Source of the DNA: Septoria linicola
Taxonomy: Eukaryota > Ascomycota > Dothideomycetes > Mycosphaerellales > Mycosphaerellaceae
Direction: 5' to 3'
Length of the DNA stretch: 64,000 nt
Assembly (NCBI GenBank): GCA_024114885.1
Contig: CP099427.1
Span: forward strand, 124,001-188,000
Both the position numbers and the translations under genes were made by a program. Under the pieces are notes generated by a model. That model made no database searches, was not told the DNA's origin, and saw nothing but the letters and a program-made list of their open reading frames with translations. Of the stretch, positions 36,649-46,723 are shown in pieces. Position 1 is the stretch's first letter; every line of letters starts with the position of its first letter.

Positions 36649-37286
36649 ATGTGTATTCCAACCACCACACTAACGCCGAGCCCGCAGGAGGAGCCTTCAC
36701 GATTACTGGCACTTCCACGAGAGCTGAGAGATATGATCATCGATGTAAGTAAACAAATCACACGGGCACTTTCTAGAACACGTTCTGATTTTCACCTTAG
36801 CATACATTCACCGATACTGTAGTCGAGGTCTACAGCCGAGAAGATCGAAGCGCGGGCCGAACGCACACGGCTGCCGCGCGCAACGCTGGCCTTCTCCTCA
36901 CCTGCACGCAGCTCTATGCGGAGACCAAGAAGCCCTACTTCCAGAAGTCAATTTTCCACGCTTGCGAACAGAAATTCATGGAGCAGTTTCCGTCAGGCCT
37001 AGAGGTCAACGCTGTGGAAGAGCGCAAAGCGATCACCAAGTTGCATTGCGAATTCGACGGGGGCGGCTGGTATGGATATCGTCAATGTACACGCCCAAGT
37101 CACGGCGAATGTGGGACGTCCGAGACTCTGGAATTTCGGGAGAGAATGCGTTCTGAGCCTGGACGTCTCATGACACGAATCGATCTGTACGACGTTCCGA
37201 AAAGCGCTGTCATTGTGGCATTTACTGTCGAGAAAGCAGAGAGCCGAGGATGTATGTACCATCGCCGCTCGAGGGGCGACGAGTAG
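36649..37286 (+). CDS. F-box-like / LPRELRDMI-motif protein
   Basis: Exons 36649-36744 and 36801-37286 give 193 residues, with a 56-base GTAAGT...CCTTAG intron in phase 0. Near the N-terminus is LLALPRELRDMIID, the opening helix motif of a large family of fungal F-box-like proteins. It is followed by a LLLTCTQLYAETKKPYF segment, which is equally typical. The rest looks like one compact alpha/beta domain without known catalytic motifs. These proteins are abundant and variable in filamentous ascomycetes, and some act as substrate adaptors of SCF ubiquitin ligases, but no target can be inferred. The family resemblance is clear and the role is unknown. Confidence 0.65.
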
Positions 37287-37553
37287 CTCCAATAGTGTGC
37301 AGATACGCATGTGCTGGCTAGGCTGCCGTTGCTAAGATGGGTTGATGTGTTGCTAACAGTCTGCACGACGACGGGGGTTTCTACCAAATGCGCGCGCCAA
37401 CCCTCCCCGTGCGTAGGCTGAAGGCTTCCATAAAGCCCGAGGAAAGATGCTGAAGACTTAGCTTTACCCGGAAGGCATACGCAAAGGCCTCAAAATATGG
37501 TCAGGTGAGCTTGTACCCAACCGCAAGCTTGCTAATTCCGAGCATCGATTCAT

Positions 37554-38147
37554 CTATTGCAAAGACCTAGGGTCAACCAAAATCGTAGGCTCAAACCCCC
37601 CTCCTTCGCGACTTGCCCACTCCAACACCGCACTCTTCCCTACTCCATCGACACAGCACAACTCCACTGCCCTTCCATCCTCTTGACTTGTGCCTTTCAC
37701 CACCTCGGGCACCTTCTCCATCTTCGCAACTCCCCGAATCTTCTCGACTGAATGCAGTGGCCCCGTAATCTCAACCAAATACGTCACAGTACTACCACTC
37801 TCCGCAGAAGTAGGCAAGAGACTCGGAAGCACAGCTTGCTTCCTCTGCAGATCAAGTTCATACTCGTACGCTTCGCGGTCATAGCCTTGACTCTCTTTGT
37901 CGTCTTGAACAGTTTCCCAGTGAGCGTCAGAAACTCTGGTACGTGTGATATTGTAGCGGTGTTCCATGATTCTGTCGACTGCATCGGCGGACGTCATGTG
38001 GAAGAGCTTGGCCCAGCGGGATATTGTGGCGCTGATGGGCTCCACGGGAGTTTTGGTCTCATTTTCAGATGAGCTGTTATTTTTGTCTGGATCATACGCA
38101 TTGCCTGCTAGAGCTTCAAGCTCTTGCTGGAGTTCGTAGTCGTTCAT
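37554..38147 (-). CDS. Hypothetical protein, 197 residues
   Basis: A single exon with an ATG start. The sequence is acidic at the N-terminus (MNDYELQQELEALAG), then mixed alpha/beta with no signal peptide or membrane segment. A stretch at about residues 40-70 (ISRWAKLFHMTSADAVDRIM) looks helical, and the end is a beta-rich segment. Codon use and composition look like coding sequence throughout. I do not recognise a domain. It lies tail to tail with the F-box-like gene and upstream of the monooxygenase on the same strand. Expression as a real protein is likely but unproven. Confidence 0.6.
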   Translation of the reverse strand: MNDYELQQELEALAGNAYDPDKNNSSSENETKTPVEPISATISRWAKLFHMTSADAVDRIMEHRYNITRTRVSDAHWETVQDDKESQGYDREAYEYELDLQRKQAVLPSLLPTSAESGSTVTYLVEITGPLHSVEKIRGVAKMEKVPEVVKGTSQEDGRAVELCCVDGVGKSAVLEWASREGGGFEPTILVDPRSLQ

Positions 38148-38513
38148 GGCTTATAGATTTGTGCCTTGCAATCGAGAAGTGTGTTCGTGGTATTTATGAT
38201 ACTCTTCGAAATGTGACTCAAAAGTGCCGGTATGACATCAGTTGTGTTGTGCCAGTCATCGAGACTTCATCTTGCTGTCTACGAACTATGCTGCAATGCA
38301 GCCTAGCAGTCAAGATCGTGCGTCTAGCTGCAGTCAGGGAGTGAATCTAGGGTGAAGAGCGTGGATGATCAAATGTGAAGTCATTATCCCAGCGATCTTG
38401 GCGATATGCAGAACGCGTCAAGCTCGTGGTCAAGTCGCGTCAAGTGAGTGCTGCGTGTGTAAAGAAGTAATGGAAAGCCTTCAATGCTATGGTATGCAAT
38501 TCTCATCACTGAG
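38148..38513. other. Intergenic region
   Basis: About 370 bases upstream of the 197-residue hypothetical gene and downstream of the monooxygenase. Nothing recognised. Confidence 0.5.
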
Positions 38514-40654
38514 CTACAGCTTATCCTTCGCATTGTACTCGTTGACCTGCTCCAGCAACTTCTGTGCGTCTCCACCATTGGCAACATACCACTTCGGATC
38601 GATATGGTTCAGGTTCAGATAGGGAGAATTGTCTGCTAAGCCTGGTCCAGCCCTGTTCTCCATGGTCCAGCCCATGCCCAGATGTGCCCAAGGATTGCTA
38701 CCCTTGTACTTGATCTCGAAGTCCTCATACCTCGGCTTCTCGATGACTTGCTGATAATGCATCGAGCTACCAGGCCAGACAGCATTAACTCGACCTGTCT
38801 CGTTGTTTTTGTACCAAGATCTGCAATCTTCCTTCCAGAAAGTGTGTTTTATCCACTCTTGAGTGTGTGCGTTGAAGGAATCTGTGATGTCTTGCTTCGG
38901 TACCCACGAATGGAGATTCTCGTTCTGCATCTTCTTGATGATGCTGATGGCGTAATCGGACACAGAGTGAAGCGGTCCCATGACCGATCCATTCTCGACT
39001 GGCCATGTCGGTCCGATGAAGGTGATGAAGTTGGGAAAATCGGGGATAGCAAGTCCGAGGTACGACTCTGGGCAGACACCCCATTTATCCTGTGTCAAGT
39101 GTCAGCATATCGATCGCTATTCCACTTGAACATTATTGTGCTCACCTTCAGGTCTAGGCCATCCTTGCCCACGATTGGGAATCTTGGGCGATAAGATACG
39201 TCGAAACCTGCGTGCGAAGAACATTCATCAGCAAACACTTCTCGACACAATGGCTCCACTTCACTAGTGCTTACCTGTGGCACAAACAATAGTGTCGACC
39301 TTCCTCTCTTCGCCATCGTCGCCCACCACGCCATCCTCAGTACAACTGGCCACAGCTGTAAAGTGAACGTCGACATTTGGTTCCTGGACTGCAACCATGT
39401 ATGGGTCGCCAGGCGTGATTCTTCGGCAACCTACGCCAAACTTTGGTGTAAAGCCTTCGAGCAATCGCTTGTCCTTGATGAACTCTGCCATACGCTCACC
39501 GAACATCTTCTGGCCCTCTTTTTGAGCCTCAGTATCGGAATAGAAAGCTCCCCATAGCCCGTTCACCTGGTCTTCGATGTCTTTGGCATGAGCTACAAGT
39601 GCCTTGGGATTGTTGCGGAACTCGTCTCGTTCCGATAAATCATACTCTTTGTTCTGACCAAAGTTGTTGGCGATTTGCACAAACCAGACACTGCAAGATA
39701 TTTAGCTCTGGCATGGATCTCAACAACAAGAAGCTGACTGACCCAGTCCTGACAAACACATCCAGATGCTTCGTGTGAGGTTGCATTGTCGGGACAGTCT
39801 GGATAGAGCTTGCCCCGGACCCAATCACCGCCACTCGATCATTCTTCCATTCTTCAGTCTGATACTCCTTTGGCCACCTCGCCGTGTGCACGACTCTACC
39901 CTTAAACTTGTCCTTGAGTCCAGGAATGTCTGGCCACTTGAAGTTGTTTAGGATCCCTGTTCCATGGAGGAGCAAGTCACAAGTGTCCTCGAACTCTCTT
40001 GGCTCTTGCCCTGGTGCTGTTTGTCTCAACTTCACTGTCCACTTACCCTCCTTCTCGTTCCAAAATGCTCCGACAACCTCCGTGTTGAACGTCATGTACT
40101 TCCTAAGATCGAAAGTGTTGCAGACCTTGTCCAAGTACTTCCAAATATCTGGTGAGTAGGAGAAGAATCGAGGCCAGTCGGGGTTGAGGGCAAATTGGTA
40201 AGTGTAGGCGTCTTTCGATAGTTGTTAGCACAGATTGGCGATTGCGTGGAGGGACATAATGGTAGCATACGAGATGGAATATCACAGGCGCAGCCGGGAT
40301 ATCTGGTGTTCTGTCAGTCTGGCAAACCCTCCTCTACAGCATCTTACACACCTGTTCTCCAGCCATGTGCCGCCAATATCTGCGTTCTTTTCGTAGATGG
40401 CATGTTCGACATTCCCGGCATCTTTTTGGATGCGATATGCCATCAATATGCCCGTCACTCCTCCGCCGATCGTGATAACACGCAGCTTGCGATTGCTGGG
40501 ATCATCTATGACCATCAGTGAATTGACGCTTCCTCCATCTCGTCAAGAGCTGCGTACTGTAGGTAATGTTCTGGTCGATAGCGTAGCCTGATGAACCAGG
40601 TTGCGAATAGTCGAATCGTTCGCCACCGGCGACGGCGTTGAGATCAGGTGCCAT
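38514..40654 (-). CDS. FAD monooxygenase, Baeyer-Villiger type
   Basis: Seven exons fit in phase: 40558-40654, 40352-40505, 40271-40302, 39743-40211, 39275-39690, 39146-39207 and 38514-39089, for 601 residues. The first Rossmann motif is GGGVTG at about residue 46. The Baeyer-Villiger fingerprint FxGxxxHxxxWP is present at about residues 197-208 (FKGRVVHTARWP), followed by the NADPH-binding GSGASS at about 225. The enzyme should insert oxygen next to a ketone (making esters or lactones) using FAD, NADPH and O2. Related fungal enzymes act in polyketide pathways such as aflatoxin/sterigmatocystin or in ketone breakdown, but no synthase lies within this window, so the substrate is open. No signal peptide is seen. 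The 32-base third exon is short but phase-consistent. Confidence 0.88.
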
Positions 40655-41242
40655 TGCAGAGACAATTCGATAAGGCGTTGTGTAATGCAGTCGATATCTG
40701 AAAGCAAGCAGCAGGCGGCAATGAAGAGTACTATATCCTACCTGTGGTCACGCAGCTGAATGATCAAGCGGAGCACTAGCCTCGGGTGGTAGGCTAGCTC
40801 CTGCAGGGCAACATCGACCGGTATCCAACTGCTCCTTACTTATCTTGCATACTAGATCCAGGTTGCTTTCTTGTTGTGGAAGGTATGCTAAGCCAGTGGC
40901 ACGAACACTGCATGTCCCTGGTCGATTCCGAGAACGACTGGAGTCAGCCGTCATGCAAAGTATGCTGTACCTTACATTGCACATTGCTGACATCGCATGC
41001 ACACACAACGGCGAGTCAATCAGATCGACTAGTAACATCCGCGTGCGCATGGCGATAGCGCATCGGGTAGCCGGCCGTGATGTGGTGGAGTCTTGGAGCT
41101 GAACTGGGGAGCGGGGCATAGTGGGGAGCACTTTCTCAGCCGCCCATCCTATATTTTGCCCTTGAAGCAGGGCATCTGAGGATCCTGTTTCGGATACAAT
41201 AATAGTTGGGTATTGGGTGATCGTTTGTGGCCTTTTCGCACT
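40655..41242. other. Intergenic region
   Basis: About 590 bases holding the monooxygenase promoter and the 3' flank of DPH6, both minus strand. A weak TATA-like stretch (GATATAG) lies about 80 bases upstream of the monooxygenase ATG. No gene seen. Confidence 0.45.
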
Positions 41243-43186
41243 TCAGATTCCCTGCCCTAATGGCAGGATTCGATGCTCGAACGTCTTGAGCAGGGCCGCA
41301 AGATGCGCGGGAACCACGGGATGGACGGCTTTCTCTTCGCTGGCAAAACCGACCCATTCGATGTCTGCGGCTTTTGGTAGGGAATCAGCAGTGACTACCA
41401 ACATGCATGGAACTTGCTGGTCTGAAGTCTCGTCACTATCTTGAATGTTCTTTGAAAGAGGCATAGATGATTGCCACGCGCGTCGACCAGATCCATGCTG
41501 CTGGTCCCATACATCAAAGTTCGTGTCGTCCTCCTCCTCGGACTGGGCCTCAGCCGGCGAGATTGACATGAGAGGAGCGTGAAACTCTTTCCAAGTATGC
41601 CGCGCGATGCCCGCACGCAATGCCAATACCCTTCGATCCAAGCCGGAAGACGCGAGAAAAGCTATACCGAAAGTCCATCGTTTGACTTTCATGACTCTGC
41701 CAATGCGGCCGAGATGTTGAAGCGCAAGCACGCTCTGAGTTGCAAAATGCGCGATGTCGTCCTTGCTCCGTCGCTCAGGTAGTTGCATGCTCGCTGGCAT
41801 AAGTGGAATCTGCCCCGCCACGTAGGTATCAATATTGGCTCCATTAAGGCCAGTTAGTCTGATAGCCTGCGAGTAGGGCCCTATGTTTGCAGGAGCCCAA
41901 TATGAGCGCGACTGTACGTGTAAGCCTTCCCTCTTGCCTGTGCCGATTGTGAACGATATGGACAGTCGAGCGTCGGTGGGAAGCACATCCGCACAAGCAA
42001 TCGTGATGCGAGCTGGCGGGTTGGGTCTGTCGAAGTAGCCACCGTAGATCGTGTTTACGGCTGCGAAATCACTCATGTCGCGTAGCACGATCACAGTCGT
42101 CGCTACATCGTGCATAGAGTGCCCCAATTGTGCAAGCTTGATTGCAGCTTCATCCATGATAGACTTCGTTTGCGCTACTGCCGTTTCTCCAGGGCCAGTG
42201 AGATTAGGCAGGACTTGCATTGCAGAGTTCGTCGTGTCCCAATGATCTGGGGCAGTGGAGAACGCTCGTACAGTCTCGTCAGGCTCGAAGGAACGCCTGA
42301 AGCAAAGAGATTCGAGCAATTCATTGAACCTGTCCTCGAGCAGCGACGGGATCCTTGGTAGCACATGGTCTGAGTTTAGACTGTGCTTAGTAACGTCGAT
42401 GGCGACTTCAGCACTCGAGATCTTCACAGAAGCACTTCCAGCTTCTCCTGGCACAACCGTGATGTTCTCGGGCGAAATGCAGATGGTGCCCTTCCACAGA
42501 GGCGCAGGACCACTGATTGTCAATGTCTCGAACTCTCCGCCCTCACCCAGAACGGCCCCGTCTCCAGAAGTACCAAACCGTTGTGCAGCTTTGTCTAAGC
42601 GCAGCCGCGTTCGTGGTTCTGCTACATTCTGCCACAGGTAGCTTTCGTCTAATCCTCCCGATGCCACTTTGATGATCCGTGAGTCCTGTCCTACAGCTGT
42701 CATGTCCTCAAGCAGTGATGTCTGTGTCTGTGGCGGAAGTGTGGGCCAATGCCATAAGTAGGACAGCGGTGTCAGGCCGAGTCGAAGTGCCACTGACTCA
42801 ACGCGAGTGCGCTGATAGTCTGATAGAATGGCTCCAGTGCTGATGGCATTGACCTCTGGGTGAGCAGACAGTACCTTCCGCAGCAGAGGTAACAGTGATT
42901 CGGTCTCGTCTTCGGTGCTGCTGTGATGATAGTCCCGATCTTGTACGGCCGCAGTTCCTTGAATCTCTTGTCGGTAGAGTGGCAGGCCAAGCGCTTGCTC
43001 ATACAAAGGTATTACACCATGTCCGATGGTCTGATACATGAAGCTGTCCAAGTCCTCTGCATCTTGGGCCCGAGGGTGCAGATTGGCAAGGGCTACAATC
43101 TTGTGGCCATTTGCTTGACAGTGAAGAATGGAAAAGAACGAGTCCTTACCGCCGGAAATCAGCGCAACTACGTTGAGCCCTGCCAT
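41243..43186 (-). CDS. DPH6: Diphthine--ammonia ligase
   Basis: A single exon of 647 residues. The N-terminal ATP-pyrophosphatase domain opens with the PP-loop LISGGKDSFFSILHC and contains the AISTGAILSDYQRTRVE segment typical of Dph6. Two RidA/YjgF-like domains follow, at about residues 320-430 and 440-560, the arrangement of the fungal and plant enzyme and longer than the archaeal single-domain form. It catalyses the ATP-dependent last step of diphthamide formation, amidating diphthine on elongation factor 2 in the cytosol. The start is the first ATG and gives the expected N-terminus (MAGLNVVALISGGKDS). The tail between the second RidA-like domain and the stop is variable in the family. No defects seen. 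Confidence 0.93.
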   Translation of the reverse strand: MAGLNVVALISGGKDSFFSILHCQANGHKIVALANLHPRAQDAEDLDSFMYQTIGHGVIPLYEQALGLPLYRQEIQGTAAVQDRDYHHSSTEDETESLLPLLRKVLSAHPEVNAISTGAILSDYQRTRVESVALRLGLTPLSYLWHWPTLPPQTQTSLLEDMTAVGQDSRIIKVASGGLDESYLWQNVAEPRTRLRLDKAAQRFGTSGDGAVLGEGGEFETLTISGPAPLWKGTICISPENITVVPGEAGSASVKISSAEVAIDVTKHSLNSDHVLPRIPSLLEDRFNELLESLCFRRSFEPDETVRAFSTAPDHWDTTNSAMQVLPNLTGPGETAVAQTKSIMDEAAIKLAQLGHSMHDVATTVIVLRDMSDFAAVNTIYGGYFDRPNPPARITIACADVLPTDARLSISFTIGTGKREGLHVQSRSYWAPANIGPYSQAIRLTGLNGANIDTYVAGQIPLMPASMQLPERRSKDDIAHFATQSVLALQHLGRIGRVMKVKRWTFGIAFLASSGLDRRVLALRAGIARHTWKEFHAPLMSISPAEAQSEEEDDTNFDVWDQQHGSGRRAWQSSMPLSKNIQDSDETSDQQVPCMLVVTADSLPKAADIEWVGFASEEKAVHPVVPAHLAALLKTFEHRILPLGQGI

Positions 43187-44528
43187 GTTATGTCTATGTC
43201 AAGACAGTCAGGCGAGCTGCTGCTGATACAGATACAAGACCTGCGCTGATATCTACTCTCTTCACAGCGCATGTGTGATGCACCTACAGCTTGTCAGAAA
43301 GCGTTTGAGCTGTTCTGCACGAGGACATAGTTACTGAAAAAGATGTTCAGCAATCAGCACGCCAACAGGACCACACGAAAAAGCTGTCGAGTCGGAATTG
43401 GCTGATCTGCCGAGTTTGCAATGATTTTGCTCTGTGCACGATCTGACACACGTTCTATCACGGGGATAGACGAACGAGCAACGTTTTGGGAAACTTCAAT
43501 AGATCATGCGCCGCACGAAGAAGAAAAGTCGAGAGAGAGCGCGTCGCGGAGAAGTTTTTGATGTCGCTGAGCATGGACCGGCTTGGCACTTTTCGCGCTT
43601 GCCGGAAAGGGCAGAGCACTGGGCGGGCTCTTCTTTCCCCTTTATGACCGCAACAATGCTTTTCGACCAGCTTGAACACCACCCCGAGTCCATATGTAAT
43701 ACCATGCAGGCAGTGGCTTCAGTCAGAAAGTGCGTCGAAAAGCGTCATACAGGTTGAAGCCATCTTGGCATTGTGATCCCATTCATCTGGACGACTCTCC
43801 TTGAAAACGTGCTGCTGTCAGCAAAGGTCGCATTTCCTCTATTGAAGGACAAACGACCAATACCACCAACCTCATATTATCTTGCCGTGGAACGCAAGCA
43901 GGCGCCAACGCAGCACTTTGTTCTCTCAAGGCGGCCAGCAGTACAACTACAGGTTTCCGATATCAAAACCCAGAATCATGCTGTCGAACGCGAACGAAAC
44001 AGCAAGGTGCTTCACCGAGGTGCGGCAGGGAGGCCATGGCTGCACATAGTATGTTGCTGTCACCACTGAATATCACGGCCGCACGCCATGAGTCGCTCTC
44101 GCGTAACGGTGTCACCCGTCTCACAACACCCGACCGGATCTCGAACACGGACGGGCCACAACTTCTCTCTCCTACTCCGTGCAAAGGATTTGGACGCACG
44201 AGCAGCCATGCGAGAGGAGATGTATGCACCACGAGCCTCGTGGCGTCCAACGATGGTGCCAGTCGAATGGCACAGTTTCAAGCCGGATACGGCACTCCAG
44301 CGATTGCCTGTGCGTGTTGCAGCGATCGCCAGGCACAGAGGCCCAAAAAGGAATGTCACCCTAACAACTGCAGCAGTCATCTGGACATCGTCAGTGCTGA
44401 TAACATTATCGTGCACTTGATGCAGACTGACATGAAGTGCGGGGAAGTAGCTGCACGCAGTAAAACTACATATTAATGCAAAGGTCAGCGAGCGTGAACA
44501 GCGCCTCTCGCACCAAGCATATTTCTCC
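43187..44528. other. Divergent intergenic region DPH6 / GH79
   Basis: About 1.3 kb between two outward-facing genes. Several overlapping frames at 43960-44720 are mutual shadows. No domain or repeat recognised. Confidence 0.45.
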
Positions 44529-46238
44529 ATGGCTCGAACCATCATTCTTAGCAGCATTATAGCTGGAGTCGCAAGCGCTGCCCAGGCCCATGGCCTCTTC
44601 CTGGAGCGCACGACAGTATCAGCACCGCAAGTGCCACCATCGGGTGCAGGAGTGCCTCTTGAGAGCTTCGTAACATACTCTATAGAGTTCTCATCCTTCC
44701 CGGACTTCACAGGCAACATCTCTCACCCGAATAACTTTTCAAACAATCTGCTCAACAACCTCGCTGACCTCCAAGGCACAAAGCCGTACATCCGCGTTGG
44801 CGGTAACACTCAAGACTATGCGATCTTCGACAAGTCTTTGTCAGTACCGTCGATTGGCATCATTAATCCAAACATCTCTTCAGACTATCCTACCACTCTG
44901 ACGATTGGACCGAAGTACTTCGAGTCGTACCGCACCTGGCCAAATGTGAAGTTCGTACACGGTTTTAACCTTGGCCGCAACAGCAGCGTCGCAAGGCAAG
45001 CATTGCTTGATTCGGTGTCATATGCATGCGAAGCACTTCAAGACCGACTACTCTTCTGGGAGCTGAGCAACGAGCCTGATCTGTATAAGACATCGGCGCA
45101 GGGACCCGTGAGGCCTGCGAACTGGACTGAACAGATTTACGTCTCTGAGTGGCACCGATGGACCCGAGCCATCAGGCAGGAGATGGAGCATGCGTGCCCA
45201 CAGCTCGCCACAGACGAAGCGTTCCAGTTCTATGCGCCGTCATTTTCAGGAACAACGAACAATTTGGATCCACTGAGAACATGGCGCGCCGGACTGAACG
45301 AGGATGGCATCGTGGGCGTGATCAGCTCACACAAGTACATACCCAGCTAGTCCCACATGATCAAGTTGACTGATGCCAGTGCAGCTACATATCGGGCGCC
45401 GCATCCCCCGGCGTGACCCTACAGAGGACTCTCATGAACCACAGCTCCACAGTCGCGTCTGTAGCCAAACACATCAACTCCTCTCGTCTGATCCATGAGC
45501 TTGAGCCAGATCTACCTTACATTTTAGGCGAAGCTAATTCACTCTACAATCAAGGCCGCCCAGGCCTGTCCAATACTTTCGGCGCAGCACTATGGGGAGT
45601 AGACTTCAATTTGTGGTGCGCAAGCAACAACATCCAGCGCGTGCACATGCACGTGAGTTCTCCATTCTGCAAAATCTACAACAAGACCGCTAAACACACC
45701 ACAGATGGGCACAAACTACCGCTACCAAGCCTGGCAACCCATCGACACCGACCGCGTCGCCAAAGGTACAAAAGCGCCCTACTACGGCAGCATCACAGTC
45801 GCCGCCTTCCTCGGCAACATCCCCAACGACCCTCCAACCATCGTCAACATCCCCATTCCACACGACACCGAAGCTGCCTACGCCGCATATGTGTCCAACC
45901 AACTTGAACGAATCATTATCATTAACATGCAAACCTATAATGCCACAGACTACAACGAGGAGTATATATCCAATTACACCAGACCAGTCGAAGAGTATGC
46001 TTTCCAACTTCCAGAGGGATATGAGGGGAGGAATGTGAGCTTGCAGAGATTACTTGCGAATGGAAGTGATGCGATTAGTGGAGCGACGTTTGATGGGTAT
46101 AGTTATGATTATGAGTTGGATAATGGGAAGCCTGTGCTGCTGGAGAATGTGACGAGAGGGGAGGAGATTATTGTGGGTGAGGATGGGGTTGTGAGGGTTG
46201 GGGTTGTGAGGAGTAGTGCTGTGATTCTTAGACTGTGA
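44529..46238 (+). CDS. GH79 beta-glucuronidase-like glycoside hydrolase
   Basis: Exons 44529-45334, 45385-45652 and 45705-46238 give 535 residues, with introns of 50 and 52 bases in phase. A signal peptide (MARTIILSSIIAGVASAAQA) opens it. The barrel shows the GH79 acid/base Glu at about residue 182 in ELSNEPD and the nucleophile Glu at about 318 in ILGEANS. A beta-sandwich C-terminal domain follows, as in fungal GH79 enzymes. Many Asn-X-Ser/Thr sequons fit secretion. Characterised fungal members remove glucuronic acid or 4-O-methyl-glucuronic acid from arabinogalactan proteins. The exact specificity here is inferred only at family level. The last 70 codons are noticeably richer in A/T at third positions than the rest. 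Confidence 0.88.
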
Positions 46239-46723
46239 AGGGACATCGATGTGATGACTTGAGCTGTTCAATTCAAGCTATGGGTATGACAGGCAGTCTG
46301 GCGAATTGATCTATTCGGATAGTATTGCTTTAGAGTCAGCGGTTGCTCAAGCTCAAGTCTGGCTGCCCGAACGATGGCTTCGCGGCTGGAAATGTGTCTG
46401 AGCAGCGTTCCTGACACACAATTTGATGATGCATTAAACACAATGTCTACACTCGACTGCTGCGCCACCAGTGCCGATGTGACTCAGCTATCATGCTGAT
46501 TGTGTATGGATGGTCACTTTCAGAAAAGGTTGGAGGATCGCAGTGAGTCTTCTCAGCAAATGCACGCCAAGTCCTGCCTGAGGAAGGCGCCAAAGTGGGG
46601 TCCTGCTCAAATTCCTTGTGGACGGCGCGCGACACTTTCGACCAGCGTATTTCCACGACGAATATCTGAACGGCCGCCGCCAGCGCTGCCACGAGAAAGC
46701 GCATATACACCAATAGCGCAATC
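46239..46723. other. GH79 3' flank and eIF3b upstream region
   Basis: About 480 bases between two plus-strand genes. Contains the eIF3b promoter and leader. No gene seen. Confidence 0.5.

Noticed and set aside
38514..43186. Secondary-metabolite gene cluster around the monooxygenase
   Set aside because: Its neighbours are a hypothetical protein and the housekeeping gene DPH6, and no synthase or transporter is adjacent.
44060..44719. 219-residue minus-strand ORF
   Set aside because: It overlaps the GH79 start and lacks domain content.
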